In this document: in pieces, positions 58,108 to 64,000 of the stretch
How positions within the stretch are numbered: position 1 is the stretch's first letter
How the letters are laid out: each line of letters starts with the position of its first letter
Notes under the pieces: model-generated
Database searches by the model: none
Told to the model about the DNA's origin: nothing
Seen by the model: only the letters and a program-made list of their open reading frames with translations
From: Nymphaea colorata
Lineage: Eukaryota > Streptophyta > Magnoliopsida > Nymphaeales > Nymphaeaceae
Assembly (NCBI RefSeq): GCF_008831285.2
Contig: NC_045145.1
Span: 24,180,802 to 24,244,801 of the forward strand
Length of the DNA: 64,000 nucleotides
Direction of reading: 5' to 3'
Program-made: the position numbers and the translations under genes

Positions 58108-59384
58108 CACATATTTAGCTCTAGCAGGAAGCTTTAAACTAAAGTTGTACACTTGGTAAACATAAGTATTTATAGTTTGAATGTCACATTTATACTTAAC
58201 CCAAAACATATTATTGAATCATAATACATGGATGTTGGGGTGGGTGTTGCTGAGCAAGATAATCAGAAGCGTACAAAAGAACCATCTGGCTAATCATAAT
58301 CCTTGTCAAAACTGGCACATTTGTCTGCAATACATGATATCTTGTTTGCACGAACAGCAAAAGCCTCCTCAAATGCACAGTTAGGACCTGAAAAAGGGTA
58401 GTTATATGTTATTTCGCAACCCAGTGTTGCCACAAACCGAATCGCCCGGTAAAGTACAACTGCTCAGTTACTCACCAGTGACCTGAAATTTCACAAAAAA
58501 GAAAATTAGTAGTCTTCCTACAACCGTCTATAAATGTATATAAGAGATTCAATCTACCAAAATCCAAGTTATTGGGAAAGAACTATATGTTAAATGAAAG
58601 TTGTTCGAAAAAGATTGAATTTTATGACAGGATTGGGGGAAAAAAGGCTGCTAATTCCACGCAGAAACTTGGGTGAAATAGAAGCATCTTTTCAAAAAAT
58701 TATGGAGCGAATTTGATGAGAAATTTGTGAAAAAAAAGGAATACTAATTCCATGCAAAAGTTGGGTGAAATAGACACATCTTTTCAAAAATGTATAGGGA
58801 GATGAAATTAAGAGTGGAGGACACAGGAGATTAGACTCATATATACTTCTTGGAAGTTGAAGGATGATGAGATGAGCCACGCCCGTTCCGACGGCAATCA
58901 TCAAAGAGAGTTGCATGAGGACTATAGAAATCTTCATAATTTGGTTTCGACGGCCCTCATTAGTTCAAAGTTCCATAAGAGGAGTAAATATTGGAGCGCA
59001 TTCGTAGAGAGAAAGAACGAAAGTGTGAGCAAGCAAAACACCGAAATAAAAGGGAAGACGAGCCAATCCGCCGACAACTTCTCCACGAAACAAATCTGCA
59101 GAAGAATAAAAATACCAAAGAACTGTATGAGCATACAGATTTTTACAACAAACTTAAGTGGGAGACCCTCCTCCCTCAGGTTCATCGTCGAAGAGGAACT
59201 GTGCATCAATTCGGGAGCGATCTTTATGTTTGCTTCTGAGTTTAGATGTAAAGGCCCGGGCACAATTTCATGCTGCTGCGGTGTTGTGGAGGGAGGCATA
59301 GGTGTTGCACCAACAAGTTGTGAAATAATTATTACAGTGGCTTTATCCCATAAGCCTTTTAAAAAAAAAGCAATGATAGACATT
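58108..59384. repeat. Second copy of the array flank plus one partial satellite unit
   Basis: 58108-59056 matches 23838-24777. From 59057 it continues into satellite sequence (acgagccaatccgcc...) up to cattttact at 59384, as does the 24.8 kb copy. So this locus holds a single partial unit where the left locus has an array. Flank and satellite were therefore joined before amplification. Confidence 0.85.
58276..58440 (-). other. Conserved 3' open frame (copy 2), product unknown
   Basis: Counterpart of 24011-24142. The minus strand reads YRAIRFVATLGCEITYNYPF, then SGPNCAFEEAFAV and KISCIADKCASFDKDYD, stop at about 58282. Compared with copy 1 two cysteines are replaced (C to F, C to S). The acceptor-like tttttcag before GTCC is kept. 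Family not recognised. Confidence 0.35.
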
Positions 59385-60336
59385 TTACTTATTTATATAA
59401 ATACAAAAAAAAAGGAACTTATTTGTTTGCTTTGAACCCTGGCTCGACCAATCCATCAACAAGCATCAGCAGATGGAGAAAACCATCGCAGTCCAGTACA
59501 AGACTTTAGCCAATGGATATTAATTCCATCCGCTCGGCAATGGAATCGGAAACAAATGGTCGCTATATTTTAGCCGGTTGACATGGTTTTTAAAATTCCG
59601 GCTCTTCTATTTTATGGATATTTTTGCCATTTCCAACCCTCTAACACACCGTCTGATCATCGTATGATTCTAATAACCTGATCTGGCTATTGAAATGCTC
59701 CTATACGAGTCATGAACATCTGAAGAAACATGAATTAAACTTGATTAATTTAAAACCTTATTAATTTCCTTATAGACAGAGGAAAAGTAGGATAAGGACA
59801 ACTTCATTTGAAAATGAACTTTTTATTACTTTAATTTTTATTACTTTAAGTCTGCAAGTGTCTCTAAAAGGCGTAAGCAATTATGAAGCTCTCACTCATC
59901 CCCCACAAAAAATTAGACGGATGCACCCCCTCCCCATCCATCCACACCCATGTAAAATAATCTCTGATTGATATGATACTGACGTTGCTGCGGATGAGCA
60001 GATATAGACATATCCTGAGCTTACAGCCAGACCATAATGCGAGGATCTCTATCTACGGTCCTTAAAGGCTTGTCAAGCTAAAGTCCTGTACTGGACTGCG
60101 ATGGTTTTCTCCATCTGCTGATGCTTGTTGATGGACTGATGCTTGTTGATGGATTGGTCGAGCCAGCGTTCAAAGCAAACAAATAAGTTCTTTCTTTTTT
60201 TTTGTGTTTATATAAATAAGCCTTTATAGTAAAATGTCTATCATTGCTTCTTTTCTAAAAGGCTTATGAGATAAAGCCACTGTGATAATTATTTCACAGC
60301 TTGTTGGCGCAACACCTATGCCTCCCTCCACAACAC
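59281..60336. repeat. Inverted repeat, arms 230-260 bp, spacer 566 bp
   Basis: The left arm (59281-59510) and right arm (60077-60336) are reverse complements. Both include the end of the satellite unit (gtgttgtggagggaggcat...) and a following block (tttgctttgaac...ggctcgacc, catctgctgatgcttg). The right arm has an extra 21 bp tandem copy (tgatgcttgttgatgga...) and 8 bp absent from the left. The spacer has no recognisable gene. Confidence 0.9.
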
Positions 60337-60926
60337 TGACTTCTTTCTTATATTCCTTGAAAACTTGACACACATCGGATTTTTCAAAGATTAAGTAGAA
60401 ATACAAATACCGAGAATAGTCATCTATAAAGGTGACAAAATACTTTTCGCCTGTGTAACAAGGAGGGAAATGTCCACAAACATCTGTGTGAACAATTCCT
60501 AACTTTTCAGTACATCGCTCGGCACATTCTTTATATATGTTAATTTGCTTTGCCTTTATGCAATCTACACATATGTCGTTATCTGTAAAATCAAGAGATC
60601 GTAAGATCCCTCCATTTATGAGTCTCCTTATTCTCTTTTCAGAGATATGACCCGAATGGTGGTGCCATAGCATGTATGAATCATCCTTTATGGTACTACG
60701 CTTATTGCCACTTATACAATGACTAGAAACCAACAATTCAGGAGATTGGTCCTGAATAGCAGAACCATCACACAAAATAGCAGAACCAATTTCAACAACA
60801 TCTTTATAAATCAACATTTTTGAATTTTCAAACTTTAAACAGAAATCAAATTTGTCCAGTCTTAATACAGAAATTAAGTTAACATACGGAGAGACAAGAT
60901 ATTTAGCAACTACATGATCTTAATTA
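60337..60926 (-). pseudogene. Copia retrotransposon fragment: gag-pre-integrase and start of integrase
   Basis: The minus strand shows VSPYVNLISVLRLDKF, a zinc-binding HHCC region (LWHHHSGHISEKRIRRLI ... CVDCIKAKQ) and the integrase core start (GIVHTDVCGHFPP ... FVTFIDDYSRYLYFYL), which hold the first two catalytic aspartates. The frame then runs straight into satellite-derived codons (VVEGGIGVAP...) at 60336, so the third catalytic glutamate, reverse transcriptase and RNase H are missing. About 195 codons remain of a polyprotein that usually exceeds 1300. It cannot be the body of the Copia end at 63.6-64 kb, since the order on that strand would be wrong. It is a dead fragment fused to an inverted satellite piece. 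Confidence 0.88.
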
Positions 60927-62325
60927 TAAACAAGGAAATTGTATGATGGCAGCCGGCGATTGAGGCAATACATTGAAATGAATTAGTAACATTTAAGCCC
61001 ACTTTTTACCTTGCAAACATTTATTACAGTGGAAGTAAAAAAAACAGAAAAGAGATATGGCCTTAGCCTTAGCTACCAAAATACAAAAAATGAGCAAGCT
61101 AAAAAAATGTGCGCAAGGAAAAAAAGAATACGATAGTGCAAGATGCAACAAAAAATGCTGCCGAAAAAGAGAGAGCGGCTAATCAGCAACAGGAAACTGG
61201 TGGACATTGACACATTATTTTGCACTTGAAAATATTTGATGAACAGAGTTAAGGGTATGCTGGATCCTCCTTTACTCATCTTTAAATTTGTTTTAAAGGC
61301 CACAATCAAATACACCTCAATTACCTTTGACCCCTTGCTTAGAGAACTGGGGCCTCTAAAGGCTCTCCAGCTAGCGCTACAAAGATGGTTGGACTTGGAG
61401 GCGAGCTTGTCTAATCAGAGAGCCATTTGGGGGGAGTAAATCAACGACCTACTATTACACAGTGAAATTTAATCAACTCCTTTTCTTTCCCACGCCAACC
61501 TGTGTTGGTATCAGCACTGTCGACAATCATATAATAATGCTTTACTGTCATGCATTTGACTTCCCCCACCCTCCCCCAATTTTTGGTTGAAATTATTAGG
61601 TTTCTTACAAAGATTAAGAAACTAGACATATACCCAGAAAAGTTTTACTTTGGGAGGAGAAGAATGCAAATGAATTAAGGACAAACTTACCATGTTACTG
61701 TCTCCAGAAGCTACAGAGGGAAAAGAACTAAAGGACAGTGTGTAGGAATGAAAATAAACTCACCAATACTCAGTAAACAATATGGGATAGAGATAGTTCT
61801 ACCTTTCTGTTTTACTATACGAACACGACAGAAAATTTATATGTGCAGTACCAGAATAGAAGCATATGGATTTTGCATATAATAGCATGCCATCTTAAAA
61901 CAAGTTTCATTCATAGGTTTTCCCTTATGTCAGCGTGCAGTTAGGGCCTCAGGTAGTGAAGCTCGGACAGCTGCTGCTGCTGTCGCGTGTGAAGAAGAGA
62001 CAAACTCAGAGAAAGAGAAGATTCAATGTTTTTCTACAGACAAACATTCGCCGAAACCCCCTTTCAAGCTAGCACACTTTTGCATAAAACAAGAAATAAC
62101 AACGAGCGTGTACCTTCAAAAGGGCGACAGTGGAGCGGACCAGTGGTGGAGCCGCGAAAGGGCGACGGTGGCCCAGTTGTGGAGCAGAGACGGCGGCGGT
62201 GGCACACGGTCGTCTTCGTCTCTCCTTGTCTCTGCCCCCCTCAATCGATGAAAAATGCGAATAGGGGAAAGAAAGAAGGCGCAGCCGGCAGAAAATGAAA
62301 TGAAATTTCGACCTAAACCTAACGG
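60927..62325. other. Intergenic DNA without a recognisable gene
   Basis: Short frames at 61236-61439 and 62026-62298 show no known domain. A GC-rich patch with gcgacggtgg(cc) words lies at 62120-62240, directly before the hAT-like terminus. Confidence 0.4.
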
Positions 62326-62444
62326 CCCGTTTGGCCAGGCCGGGCCGGGCTCACTCATGTTGGGCCCGATATCAAAATTTCTCGACCCAGACCCGGCCCG
62401 TACCGGGCCGGGCCCGACGCCGAGGCCTACTGCTCCCACCTTCA
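62326..62444. mobile_element. One end of a hAT-type (TAGGCCT) element
   Basis: ccgggcccgacgccgaggccta ends at about 62444 and, read inversely, starts TAGGCCTCGGCGTCGGGCC, like the ends at 43974 and 55797. The text before it is of the same GGCCCGG type. No opposite end or target duplication could be placed. Confidence 0.45.
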
Positions 62445-62494
62445 TGCTCGGCCTTCCTTTCTTCTTCTCCTTGTTGTTCTTCTTCCTCCTCCTC

Positions 62495-62690
62495 GTAAAC
62501 GAGTTAATCGAGTTAAGTGAGTCGAGCTCGAGCTCGACTTTGTATAATTGACTCAAGCCCGAGCTTGTATTAAGCAGCTCGAGTCGAGTTCGAGCTCAAG
62601 CTTGTATTAAGCAGCTCGAGTCGAGTTCGAGCTCGAGCTCTTTGAGCCCAATCGAGCTCGACTCAGCTCGTGTGCAGCCCTAGGCTTGGC
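62495..62690. repeat. GAGCTCGAG-rich element end
   Basis: Iterated gagctcgag and cgagttcgagctc words, including a roughly 43 bp direct duplication (gcttgtattaagcagctcga) at about 62560-62620. It closes with CTCGTGTGCAGCCCTA at about 62685. Same family as 22125-22345 and probably 51953. Confidence 0.6.
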
Positions 62691-63552
62691 CTCCCATTGG
62701 TTGCAGCCTTTTTCCTGATCACCTTTGCTTTGCTTCTCAATTTGCACCAGGTACTGTTTGCTTTTTATCTGGGAATTAATCAGAGCCATCTAAATTATAT
62801 TATGGCAATTTCCCTACTCTTCACATCGCTTGCAGCTGTGATTATAGTGGAAGCACTTACAGGGGAAGCATTTATCTATTATCTCCTCTCGCTTTGATTG
62901 GGGAAGAACAAACCACTTTGGTCCTCTCCCTCTCTCTCCGGCACTAGTTGTCAGACTCGGCGACTCGCCACTTTCTTGCTGTTCGGTTGTTGTTGCTGGT
63001 CAGCTACTCCATTTGCCTTGGGTGTTTGCGTTCATGGTTTGTGGGTGATTTGTCATGTGGAGGAGAACACACATGTCCTACAGTGCGATTGGCTTCAAAT
63101 TTTGGAACATATAAAATTCTAAAAAAAATATAGAAATACAATTTTATGATCTCAGTAAATTGCCCGTTGTAATTCTGAAAAACCAAAGTCACTATTCAAA
63201 TTTTTAGGTATATATAAATGAAAAACATAATGCATTAAGTTTATGGTTGAATATATTTTTTTATTTTGTGTCCCTAAGGCACCGTTTGGTTACAAGAACA
63301 ACTGTTCTTGGAACACTTGTATTGTAAGTGTCCTAAGAACAATGAGTTCTTATCGATATAAACAAACTGTAAATTTGTCAATTCTTTGTTTGTAAAGACA
63401 TAAAAGCAAAAGTCTGATTTGTCTTGTCGAATGGACATGTTTATTGCATGTTTTCCAAAATTTCTCCCGCTTTTTCTTCTTCTCACTCTAAACATAGAAA
63501 CAACCTAAAATCTATGCAACCAAAAGAAAAGTAGTGATATATTCATGGCTTT
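62691..63552. other. Intergenic DNA; hydrophobic frame near 62690-62900
   Basis: A plus frame from about 62685 encodes LPLVAAFFLITFALLLNL followed by a donor-like cag|gtactg, and a second hydrophobic run (AISLLFTSLAAVIIV). It could be an exon of a membrane protein or chance; no family is recognised. A ggcaccgtttggttac word at 63279 looks like a MITE end, with no clear partner. Confidence 0.3.
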
Positions 63553-63885
63553 TGTCTTCTGGGACATTATGACAAACACTTGGTGTCAATCAAAACAATC
63601 AAATCAAAGAAGAAAGCACCGGACAAGTAAGAGAAAGCAGGAAATTTTAACGTGGTTCAGCCAGTGATTTGGCCTATGTCCACGATGAAGTTTTCTCTCT
63701 CGATCTCTCGCACACAGTGAGAGGGAGAAGTTTCTTTATTTATTGAATGGCCATGACAATCTAGATCCACAATTTTAGGATCCTGATTACATTCCACAAT
63801 CTTAGGAGGAGGATTACAATCATCATCACTCGATATTTTAGGAAGGGGCAGATCTTCTTGATCTACGTTTATCACTTTCTTAACA
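63553..63885 (-). mobile_element. Copia 3' LTR (minus strand), ends estimated
   Basis: On the minus strand the LTR should start at TGTTAAG (63885), directly after a polypurine-like GTGGGGGCG. It contains the word aacgtggttcagccagtg (plus strand), which I know from plant Copia LTRs. The other end is placed tentatively at TGTCTTCTGG (63553, plus strand). The 5' LTR and both target duplications are outside the window. Confidence 0.6.
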
Positions 63886-64000
63886 CGCCCCCACGAGCCA
63901 ATCCTTGTGTTAACAAGGTCGAGCTTGTTCTTGAGATCATAAAACCTTGGTCTAGCTAGGGCCTTAGTCAGAATATCTGCAAGTTGATTTTCAGATTTAA
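63657..64000 (-). CDS. Copia polyprotein C-terminus (RNase H tail), cut by the window edge
   Basis: From the window edge the minus strand reads KSENQLADILTKALARPRFY, then DLKNKLDLVNTRIGSWG. A-D-I-L-T-K-A-L is the conserved end of Copia RNase H, and R-F-x-x-L-K-x-K-L-x-L-V is the usual tail. The frame then runs on into the LTR (VKKVINVDQEDLPLP...) to a stop at 63657; that extension is likely read-through of LTR sequence, not conserved protein. The rest of the polyprotein lies beyond base 64000. No stop or frameshift is seen in the visible part, so the element may be fairly young. Confidence 0.85.
   Translation of the reverse strand, partial: KSENQLADILTKALARPRFYDLKNKLDLVNTRIGSWGRVKKVINVDQEDLPLPKISSDDDCNPPPKIVECNQDPKIVDLDCHGHSINKETSPSHCVREIERENFIVDIGQITG

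Noticed and set aside
60224-60817. Intact 197-codon protein
   Set aside because: It is a fusion of Copia integrase codons with reversed satellite sequence, not a designed gene.

Overview
This is nuclear DNA from a flowering plant. The evidence is plant-style split genes with GT..AG introns, a plant type 1 metallothionein, pieces of plant-type housekeeping genes, Copia retrotransposon remains, and many small TIR elements (hAT-like with 8 bp target duplications, PIF/Harbinger-like with TAA). The DNA is AT-rich with GC-rich patches. The species cannot be read from the sequence. Intact genes are few: most of the window is repeats, duplicated segments and captured or broken gene fragments.

Left part (1-23.8 kb). 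The best intact gene is a two-exon, 40-residue metallothionein at 1633-1838, with a TATA box and a CT/AT microsatellite upstream. After it come decayed MITEs, a clear hAT-type MITE (7177-7592), a 1.2 kb inverted repeat with arms of about 0.42 kb (9642-10846), a probable Copia LTR remnant near 13.1-13.4 kb, a GC-rich promoter-like patch with a 46 bp minisatellite (17.6-18.35 kb), a BOP1 (ribosome biogenesis WD40 protein) pseudogene (19329-21426), and a broken C2-domain gene fragment (22.37-22.75 kb, minus strand).

Middle part (23.8-43 kb). A tandem array of roughly 17 units of about 0.65-0.8 kb fills 24.78-43.0 kb. Its monomers hold long but decaying open frames on both strands and an internal pyrimidine-rich sub-repeat that varies in copy number. 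A PIF/Harbinger-like element of about 3.3 kb, flanked by TAA and carrying one exon of a DmX/Rav1-like WD40 gene, has inserted into one unit. Element plus unit was then duplicated in tandem with a 4.0 kb offset.

Right part (43-64 kb). This holds more hAT-type elements (43974-44392; 55797-56671, the latter with a short-chain dehydrogenase fragment), an old duplicate (46.3-50.4 kb) of the 4.1-5.8 kb segment, long AT and TG microsatellites, and a second copy (58.1-59.4 kb) of the sequence that flanks the start of the big array. Beside that copy, an inverted repeat (59281-60336) abuts a truncated Copia integrase fragment. The window ends in the 3' end of a Copia element (RNase H tail plus LTR, minus strand).

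No operon-like cooperation exists here. The themes are local segmental duplication, satellite amplification, and gene-fragment capture by DNA transposons around one small metal-binding gene.
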